Assembly (NCBI GenBank): GCA_949316235.1
Contig: OX438743.1
Span: forward strand, 42,571,440-42,635,439
DNA from: Oegoconia quadripuncta
Taxonomy: Eukaryota; Arthropoda; Insecta; Lepidoptera; Autostichidae
DNA length: 64,000 nucleotides
Direction: 5' to 3'
Below, one piece after another: positions 1-12,900 of the stretch; position 1 is the first letter of the stretch; each line of letters begins with the position of its first letter. A model generated the notes under the pieces. That model was not told where the DNA came from. It ran no database searches and saw only the letters and a program-made list of their open reading frames with translations. The position numbers were made by a program, and so were the translations under genes.

Positions 1-569
1 CTACTTCTTTGATTTACAAAAATATTATTTTTAGCTTACCTGTGGAAAGATATGTTGCAACCACCATAGGATTCACTTGGGCAAGTATAAACGCAACACT
101 TTTTCACCATTTTACTCCTTTTACTTGTTATAATATAACAAATACTTTAAAAAACTTTTAATGCAAAGAAAATTCAAAATCACACCGAACCGCCATGACA
201 TGACATGCTTTTCAGGGTTACCATAAAAATAACAAAATCGAAATAAAAATGTATGTTTTCTGTTTGATTTAAGAATATATGAAAAGAAATTAATGCGAAT
301 GTTATTTGTTTATTTATAATTGTTAAAATAACATAAAAATATAAGTGTTTCAATGGAATTTTTGAGTAGCCAAAACTGTTGATCATAATCATTTTTTTTG
401 CTGGCAAGATGTAAGAACGAGACACACGGCCTCCGTTATTTCTATCTCTCTCGGCTCGGATTTGCCTTTGTGTATGGTGCATCCAATTTAATACCTTATT
501 GCGTTGACATAGTGATCATTTTCCTAAATGATTCTTTTGATAGTTATCAGTCCTGTTTAAATAATAAGT
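1..569. other. Intronic or upstream DNA, nothing recognised
   Basis: AT-rich DNA with no exon-like open frame matching the N-terminal part of PLC-beta and no repeat seen again in the window. Open frames here are short and lack domain features. Confidence 0.5.
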
Positions 570-712
570 CCATGATTATAACAGACTTGGCTTCGGCCTT
601 TTTTTTAAAACAAAAAAAATATTATGACAGAAAAAAGGAAAAAGACTTGGCTGTATGGTCTATGACCCTTGCCTTTTCCATTTAATGGAAAGAAGAGAAC
701 CAAAAAAAAAAA
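570..712 (+). repeat. LINE 3'-end fragment related to the LINE at 16392-21642
   Basis: It contains GACTTGGCTGTATGGTCT and GACCCTTGCCTTTT. These closely resemble GACAAGGCTGTATGGTCT and GATCTTTGCCTGCC near the 3' end of the full-length LINE (about 21585-21616). Probably a 5'-truncated copy of a related family. Confidence 0.5.
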
Positions 713-810
713 AATTTCTTGTACACGGCGTGCATTTTTTATTTACAATATAGTGATATTGTCAAATTGAGTTGTTTGATTTATATATTCGATGCCCTGG
801 AGGGCCCAGG

Positions 811-1130
811 ACATTACACTAAATGCGAAAGTTTGGATGATTGTTTGATGAAGGGAATTGGATGAAATTTGACACAGATGATTTCACTTTCCGAAGCGGT
901 GGTAGCTTGGACATACTGACTGACCGAAAAATGCTTAGCCCTATTTTTATTTCCAATAGATTTAAATTGACATTCAACAAATGATATCATGTGTCTTACG
1001 TTGAAATAACGGGATTAAGACATAGGATATTTTTTATCCCATTAAATTGAGTAGTTCCCGCGCGATAAAAAAATTAAACATCCGCGATAAAGCTAATCCA
1101 CGCAGGCGAAGCCGCGGGCGGAAAACTAGT
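811..1130 (+). mobile_element. Helitron-like non-autonomous repeat, interrupted
   Basis: Opens with ACTAAATGCGAAAGTTTGG and ends CGAAGCCGCGGGCGG...CTAGT. This arrangement is shared with 6541-6782 and 7612-7911 and is typical of abundant lepidopteran Helitron-like repeats with a GC hairpin before CTAGT. About 145 bp inside (868-1012) is a different repeat also found at 11112-11245. Confidence 0.6.
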
Positions 1131-1975
1131 CTATAATAAGCTGCCGGAAGAGATTGTCTCCGCCCAATCAGTGAATTCGTTCAAGAATAGATTGGATAAA
1201 TTTTTTAAAAATAGTGATGACTTAAATATCAGTCTCAGTCAAAACAAGTATTCGTCGTATACTTGGCGTATACACATACAGAGTCTAGTCATGGTCAAGT
1301 CATTCTTCAGTAAAGTGGCAGAATGCTTTACAAAAGATTTTGGCGGCTTCTTGTTACCTGAAAGCTTCGTTACGCACTTTAATTTAGACATCCTTCCACT
1401 TGTACACCATCACTGACTTTTACTATACAATAATACTGCCATTATTAAGCTTCAAAACTCAGAATGTACAAATTATAGTACTATTCTCTAGTAAACAGAA
1501 GATTAAGCTGTATGGGCTCAGATCCCTTTGCCTTCCAACCTTGTCAGACCGGATATGGTTTTTTGGCGGGAATTCAGCGAGTAATGTAGCATTTTGTTTT
1601 TATTTGTTATAATTTGTACATTCTCTAGTTTTTGGTCATAGATTCTACCATGTTGTACCACTTCACTGAAGAATTACTACAGCTACAGAATGTTATCGTG
1701 TTTAGGCCGATGGTTTTACTGCCAAGCTATAATTAATAAAAAATAATAAAAAGTTGTTATCTCCATAGAAATAATAAAAATGGTGTACAAGTGAAGGGAA
1801 GTGTAAATTAAATATTGACTGAATAACAACATAATGAACAATATGAACTCTTCCAACACTGTGACATAGACATACCAGCAGTCGGCTAACGGCTCTGTTG
1901 CCAAAGCCGCTAAATAAATTTAAAAAAAAAAACATACCAGCAGTAATGCTGCTCGTCTATAATAATATAATAATA
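1131..1975 (+). repeat. LINE 3' fragment interrupted by a mosaic of another repeat
   Basis: The flanks 1131-1231 ([24 protein letters not shown]) and 1811-1975 match the LINE 3' end at 47620-47815, where they are continuous. The 580 bp between contain rearranged pieces of the 400-bp repeat seen at 23675-24085, including the inverted TTTGGCGGCTTCTTGT segment and GGCGGGAATTC, so a second repeat inserted and was shuffled. Confidence 0.5.
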
Positions 1976-2019
1976 TGACCGCAACCTTTACTATGGAAGT
2001 CCAACAATTTTCGACTCAA

Positions 2020-3075
2020 AATCAAAAATCAAAAAATGCTTTATTTTGTAGGTACACAGGGTACACTTAAAATAGTCAGATTTTACATTTTTAAAACTAC
2101 TGCTTGTTCAAAATATTGGAACCATAAAATACCAAAAACTGAATAATATAAATTAAACATTGACTTGCTTGTAAGAATTCCCTTTTTAATGTAACGTCAA
2201 AATATCTACATAAAATAAAGATAACTGAAAGGAGATTCCCTTTATCCCCCCGCAATTCTAATTCACTAATACAGATATTAGAATTGACAAAAAAAAACTT
2301 ATGTTAAGTATAAATAAAATCATCCTATAAGTACAGAACACCATAATAAGTCTGACATATTTAGCATTTTACAAACTCCTCTAACTGTCATCATACAGAA
2401 CACCATTTTAATAAGAGTATGACACGTTTCAAATCTTAACTCTCATATAAAATAAAAACAAAAACAATATTACTTATTTAATATTGAGTTTGGCAATGAT
2501 ATAATTATGAGTAAATTTACATAGAGATTTTGTCATAATATCGGATACATTTTCCTTTGAAGTCACATAATTTACTCTTATTAACCTTTTTCGAATTAAA
2601 TCTTTAACAAAATGGTATTTGATATCTATATGTTTTGCTCTTTTGCTATTTTCATTTGATTCTATTATTTTTATGGTGCTCTGATTATCGACTAAAAGTA
2701 AGGATTCAACATTATTAAGATCAAAATCAACTAATAAGCGTTTTATATACACTAACTCAATGCTAGTTAACGCTGCTGCTACATTTATCATCTAAATAAT
2801 CTGATATTTTATAATATGCTTTCTTAATAAGTTTCCGTTTTATAGTATCTTTAAATTTATTGAAAGGAAGATTTCGTATATCAACAGGAACTTTATTGAA
2901 AAAGCGTATACATAACCCTTTGAATGTATTACTGACTTTGCGGAGGCGACTTATGTGACCTGCAAGTTTATCTTTATTTCTTGTATTGACATCATGTTTA
3001 TCACTATTTTTCCTAAATAATGCTATATTTTTTTTGACATATATTAGATTACTGAATTTACTGAATTCCGCTATG
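2020..3075 (-). repeat. Jockey/CR1-like LINE 3' end (minus), split by a copia fragment
   Basis: On the minus strand, 2791-3075 encodes the end of a LINE ORF2 and 2020-2112 its A-rich terminus; both match the copies at 46055-46410 and 58440-58865. Between them the expected LINE 3' UTR is replaced by copia-like sequence (2113-2790). Confidence 0.6.
2474..2791 (-). pseudogene. Ty1/copia RNase H fragment
   Basis: The minus-strand frame encodes about 100 residues with the copia RNase H signature LVDNQSTIKIIESNENSKRA followed by KHIDIKYHFVKD and the NVSDIMTKSL end. Copia pol is over 1,400 residues, so only the C-terminal end survives; protease, integrase and RT are absent. The sequence downstream of the stop (to 2113) includes a G-rich run on the minus strand but no recognisable LTR. 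It is joined to LINE sequence on both sides. Confidence 0.75.
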
Positions 3076-3357
3076 GTTTCTATATGGATAGTTGTTCATG
3101 ACCAGGAAAGGAATCCCCAGTAAACAGGAATTACACGAATTAAATTTCATCCTGTATACGTCGTGTCGTATCAGGAGGTCAAGAGGAAGGCGGTGAGCAG
3201 AGACATATGGAAAAATGTCCACCGAGAAGAGCATGGCTCTTAAATCAGATGATGATACAGAACATACTCTGGATTGAAACAGAATATTTTTCACGCAACA
3301 AGCGATATTTTTTATCACTATGAGCGAAATTAAAACACTTTAACGACGACCGATGTG

Positions 3358-3591
3358 ACGACCGATTGGTGTAGTGGATAGTCACCCTATCAGACACCAA
3401 CGGTTGCGGGTTCGTGTCCCGCGAGGGGTAAATGTTTGTATGATGAATACTCACATTTATTCCCGAGACTTGGATGTTTATATAAATATTTATGTATGTT
3501 TATCCGTTATCTAGTACCCATAGCACAAGCGTTGCTTAGTTTGGGACTAGATGATTGGTGTAAGTGTCCGAAATATAAAAAAAAAAAAAAA
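3358..3591 (+). repeat. tRNA-derived SINE, family 1
   Basis: The head has pol III A-box-like TTGGTGTAGTGGATAG and B-box-like GCGGGTTCG(T)GTCCC. The body includes ATGTTTATCCGTTATCTAG and ends TGATTGGTGTAAGTGTCCG plus an A-run. Other copies lie near 6066, 8613, 37567 and 48110. It ends 80 bp before the first exon acceptor. Confidence 0.75.
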
Positions 3592-3671
3592 TAAGAAAGT
3601 CAATATGTCAATTAACTTTGCTCTCGTTTAATTCCTGTAAAAAGCAACTATTTTTTTCTCCAACTCCCCAG

Positions 3672-3930
3672 GTGTGTGGAACTGGACTGCTGGGATGGTA
3701 AAGGGGAAGACGAAGAGCCAATCATCACTCACGGCATGGCGATGTGCACAGACATTCTGTTCAAGGACGTCATATACGCCCTGCGTGACACGGCGTTCGT
3801 GACGTCAGACTTCCCCGTCATACTCTCCTTCGAGAACCACTGCTGCAAAGCCCAACAGTACAAGCTGGCGAAATACTGTGATGAGATCCTCGGCGATTTG
3901 CTGCTTAAGGAGTCGCTGCCTGATTACCCT
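3672..3930 (+). CDS. norpA: norpA exon 1 of window: X-domain catalytic core
   Basis: Acceptor AG at 3670-3671, donor GTGAGT at 3931. The first base completes a codon; 86 codons follow, ending at a codon boundary. Counting Cys at 3673 as residue 1, the VELDCWDG motif supplies the Ca2+ ligands Glu3 and Asp5, ITHG supplies the second catalytic His20, and LSFENH supplies Glu54. All known PLC active-site residues expected in this part are present. The first catalytic His and its Asn must be on an upstream exon. Confidence 0.95.
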
Positions 3931-6900
3931 GTGAGTAGTCTTTAATCTTCACATCATTAGGCTCATTATCCCCGATTTTTTTTTTTTATATGAGAGGGCG
4001 GCAAACGAGCATGCGGGTCACCTGATGGAAAGCAATCACCGCCGCCCATGGACACCCGCAACACCAAAAGGGTCACAGATGCGTTGCCGGCCTTTGAGGA
4101 AGATGTCCACCCCAGAATAAGTAGGGCAGCCTGAGCGATGAGGGATTCTCTAGCACTAATAGTGCTGGTACCCTCCTGGGGTACTTTAAATACCATTAAA
4201 TAAATTTAAATAAATAAATTAATGTCAAAGGAAAGCAAGTTTATTTTTAAATATTAAACAAGAGGCTTTCACGTACGTGATGCCAGTATTATTATGTATT
4301 CTGTGGTGAGGCTAGAATATTCAAAGTGGAATATTTATACAATGGCAAAAAACTGTGCTGAAATAGGGCCAAATAGTACCCAAAGACGACCTGTTTGGTG
4401 TAGTGGTAAGAAACTTTGCTTTACCAAGAGGTCGCGGGTTCGAATCCCGCTAGGGGCGTATGTTTGCATGATGAATACAGACATGTGTTCCCGAGTTATG
4501 GTTTTTTTTCATTTATACATGTATTTATTTACAAAAAAAAAATATTTGTGTAGTTTATCTACCATCTGGTATCCATAACACAAGCCTAGATGCTTACTGT
4601 GGACTTAGATGGCGCTGTGTCTACATTTTAACCGCCTCCGTGGCTCAATGTAAACAACATTGGGTTTACGATTCGGAGGTCGCGGTTTCGATCCCCAGCG
4701 GGGTACATGTTTAAGTACTCGGTTTGGTTGGTGGTAGGGCATTTTAAATGTCGCCTGGCTAGCAACCACCATCTTATCTAAATCTGCCGCCAATAAGCAA
4801 TGTTAATAGCATTGTTGTGTTCCGGTTGTCAGAGATAATATAGCCAGTCCCCCAAATGTGTTGGGGTTTCCGGGTCAGTACGCTTCCACCTTCGACCTCA
4901 TCTTCACTTAACATCAGGTATGATTGAGGTCAAGTACCAACCCGTTGTGCATAAAAAAAATAGCTGAATTCCACTTTGTGTGTTCTAGCTTTACCCACGT
5001 ATTCTGTCTTACATAAGTAAGTGCATTAAATTTTCTGAAAAATCTTGTGATGCTAATGTTAATTGTATCGATTTCGTCTTAGTAAAAAACTACGAAGAAA
5101 TTATGAGAACTATTCATTTCCCTTCCACAAAGTACACTTCAAGATGGGAAATTAATTTTATATTTGTCTCTCATAGAATTCAAAGCTGGTCGACTGAACG
5201 TAATGAGAGAACTAGATGGCATTGTGTGCTTGTCCAACGATATTTATTTATTATTATTTCACTTAACTAATATGCCCTATTTTTATTCCTGACGGTAAAT
5301 AACTCATCCGGTATATAACGAAACCCTGGTGTTAATGCAGGTGTGGTGTCCAATCAAACGGAAATTTAGTCGAGCGCTATTTGCCGTGACCGGAACTCGA
5401 CTTCCTGTATCAGATTTTTTTATAAATAAATATTTCGGACACTTACACCAATCATCTAGTCCCAAACTAAGCAAAGCTTGTGCTATGGATATGGATACTG
5501 AATTAATATAATATAATATAATATAATATAATATAATATAATATAATATAATATAATATAATATAATATAATATAATATAATATAATATAATATAATATA
5601 ATATAATATAATATAATATAATATAATATAATATAATATAATATAATATAATATAATATAATATAATATAATATAATATAATATAATATAATATAATATA
5701 ATATAATATAATATAATATAATATAATATAATATAATATAATTCTGAGCGCTTGGTCAATACGTCCTATGATCGGAAGGCTGGCCTGTATTTCGCGCAAA
5801 GGATTAGCCTCGCCATACAGCGGGGTAACTCTGCCAGCCTTCTGGGAACGCTCCCGTTATCGAGGGATCTGGGTCAAGTTTTTTATTTGTAAATAGTAGT
5901 TGAGTTATTCTTTTAATTATGAGTTAAATTGCGTTCCAAAGTCAGCCCCTTGTTATTTATTAGGGTGGAGTATGGGAGCATTGATGCCAGGGGCTTCACG
6001 CGTGTTCACAATACCAACCTAATGACAAAGTCAATGGTCTTTTGTCATCCCTACTGCCAATTTTGAAATATAATATAATATAATATAATATTTCGGACAC
6101 TTACACCAATCATCCAGTCCCAAACTAGCAAAGCTTGTGCTATGGATACTAGATAACGGATAAACATACATAAATATTTATATAAACATCCATGACTCGG
6201 GAATAAATGTTCGTATTCATCACACTAACATTTACCCCTCGCGGGATTCGAACCCGCAACCGTTGGTTTCGCTGACAGGGTCACTATCCACTACACCAAC
6301 CGGTCGTCATCCACTACACCAATTGAATCCACGATGGTGGATAACACACAGAAATTCAGTTACTTACATAAAGTTCTATATTACACAGACAAAAAAAAAG
6401 AGATAAGATAGCCAGTTCCCCAAATTATTTGGGTTTCCGGGTCAGTACGCTTCCACCTTCGGCCTCATCTTCACTTAACATCAGGTGTGATTGAGGTCAA
6501 GTGCTAACCCGTTGAGAATAAAGAAAAAAAAAAAAAAATTTCACTAACATTATAAATGTGAAAGTTTGGATGTTCGTTTGTTGCTCAATCACGGCGATAC
6601 GGATGTACGGATTTGGATGAAATTTGGTATATAGGTTGAATGTACCAGGGTATATCCGCCAATCCAGGGATTGAGACTTTTTTTTATCTCGATGAAGTGA
6701 GTAGTTCCCGCGGTATATACAGATTAAACATATACGCGATAAAGTTATTCCATCCAGGCGAAGCCGCGGGCGGAAAGCTAGTTAGAAATATGTACAAAAG
6801 TGAAAGGACATCATCCATTTTGGTCCAAAATCAAAAGTGCCGCCCAAAAAATAAGTGCTGTATTCTGATAGAACACGTCGGCCTTAGCATTTGTTTATAT

Positions 6901-9900
6901 GGCACCAAAGCTGTAGCACCACTATTAGAGGTGCTATAAGCTTTGGTGCCATATGACGAAATGATGATGAAATGTCACATTTTTAACATAAATACCTGTT
7001 CTATCAGAATACAGCACTTTTTTTTTGGCCGGCACTTTTGACTTTGGACCAAAAATGTATGAAACGTGGATGATGTCCTTTATCATATATTCATATTCAT
7101 TCATTTTTCGCATTGAATGGGGTACATACATAGTTGATAGATAAAAGAAATTATAGTTCACCACATTCAGCTATATAACACAGCATGCAAACATTTAAAA
7201 TACAGCAATAACAAAGGAACATGCATTGATTAATCGCTTATTTAAAATTAAAAAAATCGTTAACACGATAAAAATTGTGAGTTTGAAGCCATTCATATAA
7301 ACTTTTTTTAAATTTTTGTATAGGTAACTGTCTTAAAAATTGAGGTAGCTTATTATAAATTTGTATTGCCATATAATAACAATTTTTTTTGTAATTTGTT
7401 GATTTTTTCTAAAAGAGATCTCTTGCAACCGTTTCAATTACTTCCTTCAAACGAAAATTTCATGCGCACATATTGATTTCACAAAAATGTAAGGTAGGTA
7501 TGATTTAAATACTGCGCCAATTTGTTTAACATGTATCAAAACAAAATCTCGCACTTGAGAATAGTTTTACTTTTTTTTTTCTTTATTTATCCATAGAACA
7601 TTATTTAAACAATCTTCACTATAAGACGCCTACGAAAACCTGTAAAGGTTTGTGTGTAGTGCGAATGAGGTCACTGACCCGCCGCGTTAGGTGACTGACA
7701 TAGTGATCTATCAACGCCCAGCCCAAACCACTGGACGGATCGGGCTGAAATTTGGCATGCAGGTAGATGTTATGACGTAGGCATCCGCTAAGAAAGGATT
7801 CTAGAATTTGATAAATTCTACCCCCAAGGGGATAAAATAGGGGATGAAAGTTTGTTGTTTGTATTTTGATAAAATCTTCCACGCGGACGAAGTCGCGGGA
7901 GGAAAGCTAGTTATAATATATAATAATATAATATCTTCAGACATACACACAGCGCCATCTAGTTCCACAGTAAGCAACTATAGGCTTGTGTTGTGGATAC
8001 CAGATGGTTGATATACTACATAAATACATATTTTTTTTGTAAATAAATACTTATTATAAATGAAAACATCCATAACTCGGGTACAAATATGTCCGTATTC
8101 ATCACACAAACATATGCCCCTAGCGGGATTCGAACCCGCAACCTTTTGGTATAAGTGGCCAGAGTTGCTAACCACTACACCAAACAGGTCGTCATTACAT
8201 TACATTACGTCAAACAAACAAAATTATTACATAGCTGGTTCTTGTATTAGCATTGCGTCTCTCATTATGAGTGGGTAGTGTATGGAGTTAAGATCTTTTT
8301 TCTTGATATACTTCAAATTGTCATTTCGTAAATCCATTGAAAAGCCATTGTACCGCTTTATTAACCAATTACTGCTAGCTTGACATTTTATGGATGCATA
8401 CTTGTTTAACGGTGTTGTACGAGTACTCTAGTTAACCGCCTCCGTGGCTCAATGTAAACAACATTGGGTTTACAATTCGGAGGTCGCGGGTTCGATCCAC
8501 AGCGGGTTACATGTTTCAGTACTCGATTTGGTTGGTGGTAGGGCATTTTAAATGTCCACCTGGCTAGCTACTACCATCTTATGTAAATCTGCCGCCAAGC
8601 AGCAATGTTAATAAATAAATAAATAAATAAATATTTCGGACACTTACACCAATCATCTAGTCCCAAACTAAGCAAAGCTTGTACTATGGATACTAGATAA
8701 CGGATAAACATACATAAATATTTATATAAACATCCATGACTCAGGAATAAATGTTCATATTCATCACACAAACATTTACCCGTCGCGGGATTCGAACCCG
8801 CAACCGTTGGTTTCGCTGACAGGGTCACTATCCACTACACCAATCGGTCGTCTGTATCTGTGTCACTACACCAATAGCATTGTTGTGTTCCGGTTGTCAG
8901 AGATAAAATAGCCAGTCCCCCAAGTGTGTTGGGGTTTCCTCGTCAGCACGCTTCCACTTTCGACCTCATTTTCACTTAACATCAGGTGTGATTCAGATCA
9001 ACCCCGATTCGGATCAATCGAACCAGTCGTGCATAAAAAAAAATTCTCCAGTCTCCATCGTCCGGTGTCCACAGAATACCAGCGTCGCGTCACTGGACTC
9101 TAGGAAGTCCAATGACGCGACATTATGCTGAGTGGATGTGACTTTTTGGCACCACCACTTCATATTTTGACGACCCGTTTGGTGTAGTCGTTAGAAACTG
9201 ACTGCTATACCAAAAGGTCGCGGGTTCGAATCCCGCTAGGAGCATGTGTTTGTATGATAAATACAGATGTGTATTCCCGAGGGGTGTTTTTCATTTATAT
9301 AGGTATTTATTTATAAAAAAAAATGTATTTGTGTAGTTTATCAACCATTCGGTATCCATAATACAAGCGTAGTTGCTTAGTGTGGAACTAGATGGCGCTG
9401 TGTGTATGTGCAAAATATTTATTTTGTAATAATTGAACTAAGCCGTAATCGTGTCAAATGACTTTCTTTTCTTTCTTTCGTTCTTTCAACCACCATTACT
9501 AGACATTAGATAAACTAAACATAACAATATCGCTCATGTATAAATAATAAAACAACCATTGCCTTTCAGCTGGAGCCAGGTATGCCATTGCCTCCACCGT
9601 CGGCCCTGAAGCGCAAAATCCTTATCAAGAACAAGCGCCTGAAGCCGGAGGTGGAACGGCAGGAGTTGGAGCTCTTCCGCCAGGGTCAATTCGTCATCGA
9701 CGATGAGGAGAAGGAGGATGCTTCTGCTATTGTGATTGATAAAAAGGTAAATGTGTGTGAACAAGGATTTCTCAGTTGTTATCGAAGGTTTTTTGGATTA
9801 ATTATTGGGTCTTTACCTATGAAATTGGAGTTTTTTTTCTTCGTTAATCATATGTATCAATTCCTGCGATTTTCAAAGCTATATCCACTTTTGTTTTTTA

Positions 9901-12900
9901 TTTGGAACATGGAATATTATTTCAAGGTTTCACATGAAATATTTTTTTATTTCTGGGCTAAATCACATAAAAAAAAAATTTGAATAGAACTCTTTTCATG
10001 TGCTTCCCATAATGATTTCTTAGATTCGCTGAAACTTTTATAAAGCGGTTACTTTTAAAAATTAACGCTGCCTATACTTAACTTAATGTTATCCGATAAT
10101 ACACACAAAGTTTAGGTTAATTTGGATTTACCGTTCCCAAAACAAATCAAAAATGTTTGTATGGAGAAAACAGTCTTAATGAAATAAAGATAAGATAAGA
10201 TGTTTATTTACCAAAAAGAACCATACATAATTATACATTTGCTGTAGCGTCCACACTAGGCTAGGCCTGTATCGTGGATGCCAAAATCTCCATATTAGAG
10301 AAACAATTTCACTGGTCATTACATTTTATAAGTAACATCATCTGTTAAATTAGAATTAGTACATTTAGATAAGATGGTGGTAGCTAGCCAGGCGGACATT
10401 TAATATGCCCTACCACCAACCAAACCGAGTTCTAAATATGTACTCCGCTGGGGATCGAACCCGCGACCTCCGAATCGTAAACCCAATGTTGTTTACATTG
10501 AGCCACGGAGGCGGTTAAGGTGAACCGTGGATGTTGTTTCAATCATTCAACTCAATGTTCGGAACACCCAAACACTTCGTTTGGGATATCTCTGACCACC
10601 CCATTTGGGATGAAAGTCGTGATGTGATCCGTTGTGCATTAAAACATACTTAACTAATACTTTGGACATTTAGCATTACGTTCTTGAGTCCTCGTCCTCT
10701 AATTATCCAATTCCTGGTCTCCAGCCCGAGGAGATCGTGGCGGAGGCGGCCAGCGCCGGCGACGACGCCCCGCCGCCCGTGGCCTACACGGGCTCCACCA
10801 CCAACGTGCACCCGTGGCTGTCCTCCATGGTCAACTACGCGCAGCCGATCAAGTTCCAGGGCTTCGAGGAGGCCGATAGTGAGGATTGATGAATATATTT
10901 TTTTTTATTTAACCGCCTCGTTGGCCCTATGTCTGTTTGGTGTAGTGGTTAGAAACTCTGCTGCTGTAACAAAAGGTTGCGGGTTCAAATCCCGCTTGGT
11001 TCAAATGTTTGTATGATGAATATAGACATGTGTTCCCGAGTTATGCATATTTAAAAAAAATAGAAAAGAAAAGAAAAATGATCCTGTGGGTTTCTTGCGC
11101 CGCTTCTTTTCCCACAGATGATTTCCCTTTCCGAAGCGGTGGTAGCTTGGACATACTGACTGACCGAAAAATGATTTAGCTCTATTTTTATTTCCAATAG
11201 ATTTAAATTGGCATTCAACAAATGATATCTTACGTTGAAATAAACGCTTGAAGTTTGAACGTACCATGATCAAATCGGGGACGTCTTAAAGAAAGGCCAA
11301 GTCAAGAGTACCTTAAACTGACAAGCATGTATGAACAACCTTATGAGAGTGAATGAAGCAAAAGAGGTGTGTCAGGATTGTAGCAAGTGGAAGTCTGTGG
11401 TCTCTGCCTACTGCTACAGGCGTGACTTTATCTATGTATTTTTTTTTAATATAATTTCTAAGTTTAATGAATTGGTACTCAAGTACGGCCTGTAATATGA
11501 TTATCTGTCCCCAGAGCGCAACATCCACCACAACATGTCCTCGTTCGCGGAGACAACCGGCATGAACTACCTCAAGACTCAGGCCATTGACTTCGTCAAC
11601 TATAACAAACGGCAGATGTCCAGGATATATCCGAAAGGCACCAGGGCTGATTCCTCCAACTATATGCCACAGGTAATATATTTTGTATGATGAATACAGA
11701 CACATAAGTAAAAATGTATTTGTGTAGATGAACCATTTGATATCCATAATACAAGCTTAGTTGCTTACCGTGGAACCAGATGGCGCTGTGTATATAACTA
11801 AGGATATTTATAAATATTTATTGTACAGATTTTTGGTGCACAACAATAAGATGCTGGGTGAAACAATGATGAAATACAAATCGTAGGAAACATTCATATT
11901 TTATTACAATATCATTTTAAGCTTGCATAAAGTAAGCATTGCATTATTATCGAATCCTCCATCTCTGTTATAATACTGTTATAATAAACCAGTCGTCATA
12001 TGCATTATACAGACTTAATAAAATCGTAAGCAAAGCAGCGGTTCTAACTGCATTCCATGGATATGTGGAGTAAATTCTATGGTATGGCCTAATAGTCTGG
12101 GGTAATTCTACCGACTGGACTTCTGTATCGGCACAAAAACGTTGCATCAGAACAATGTGTAATTTGAAGCAAACTGATTCGTGTAGGCCATATTTTAAGA
12201 AACTTAATATACAGCCACTTCCTTGCTTGTATATTTACGAATGTGCTACTTTTGCCAAAGTAAACTTAGATAAATTCAAATTTCATAGCCGTGAGAGAAT
12301 TTGTGATCAAATGATGTTACTCCCTTGTAAAACTACTTTATTCACGAAAAGCGTATACCGCAGAATTCCCCACATTTATAATAAGATTCCAAAATTGATT
12401 AGAGAAGCGCCTGATTTATTGTATTCTTTATTGCACATAAAAAACATGTTGACAATCAGTCGGAAATATTGTACAAAGGTAAGCTTATCTCTAATAGAGA
12501 TCTCTTCCGGACAACCTCAGTGGTGGTTAGAGCATTGTGCGGGACGGTGAAGAAAAAGTGCAGTTACGGAAGGACAAATATACTATACATATAGATATAT
12601 AATATAATATGTTATTTACATACATACACTACTAGAATACAGAAATACACTTAGTTATAAAATTACACGTGATTATTAGTAAACTATATAATATAAATAA
12701 ATAAATATCACATATACAAGTACATAATTATATAAATATATATCTTAAATTATGATAGAATGATAGTGCTCTTTTAGCCTCTTCTTGAAAACTTGGACGG
12801 AGGGACTCTCTCGGATCTGTGCAGGAAGCTGTACCTTCCTGTATTTACCTGTATTTAAGAGGAAACTGCATGATCTGTTGGGCCAAATATGTTATTACAG

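Noticed and set aside
3058..3318. Minus-strand frame of 86 codons
   Set aside because: Lies across a LINE end and non-repeat DNA with no protein resemblance.
3358..3440. tRNA genes (also near 4400, 8150, 9190, 24650, 48130)
   Set aside because: A and B boxes are present but acceptor and anticodon stems do not pair properly, and each is followed by a shared SINE body and A-rich tail.
1..3671. Upstream norpA exon carrying the first catalytic His
   Set aside because: No segment encoding the expected H-N-T-Y-L type motif was found; it must be further upstream.
5304..5799. Open frames of 98-151 codons on the minus strand with Tyr-Ile-Leu repeats
   Set aside because: They only translate the (TAATA)n microsatellite.
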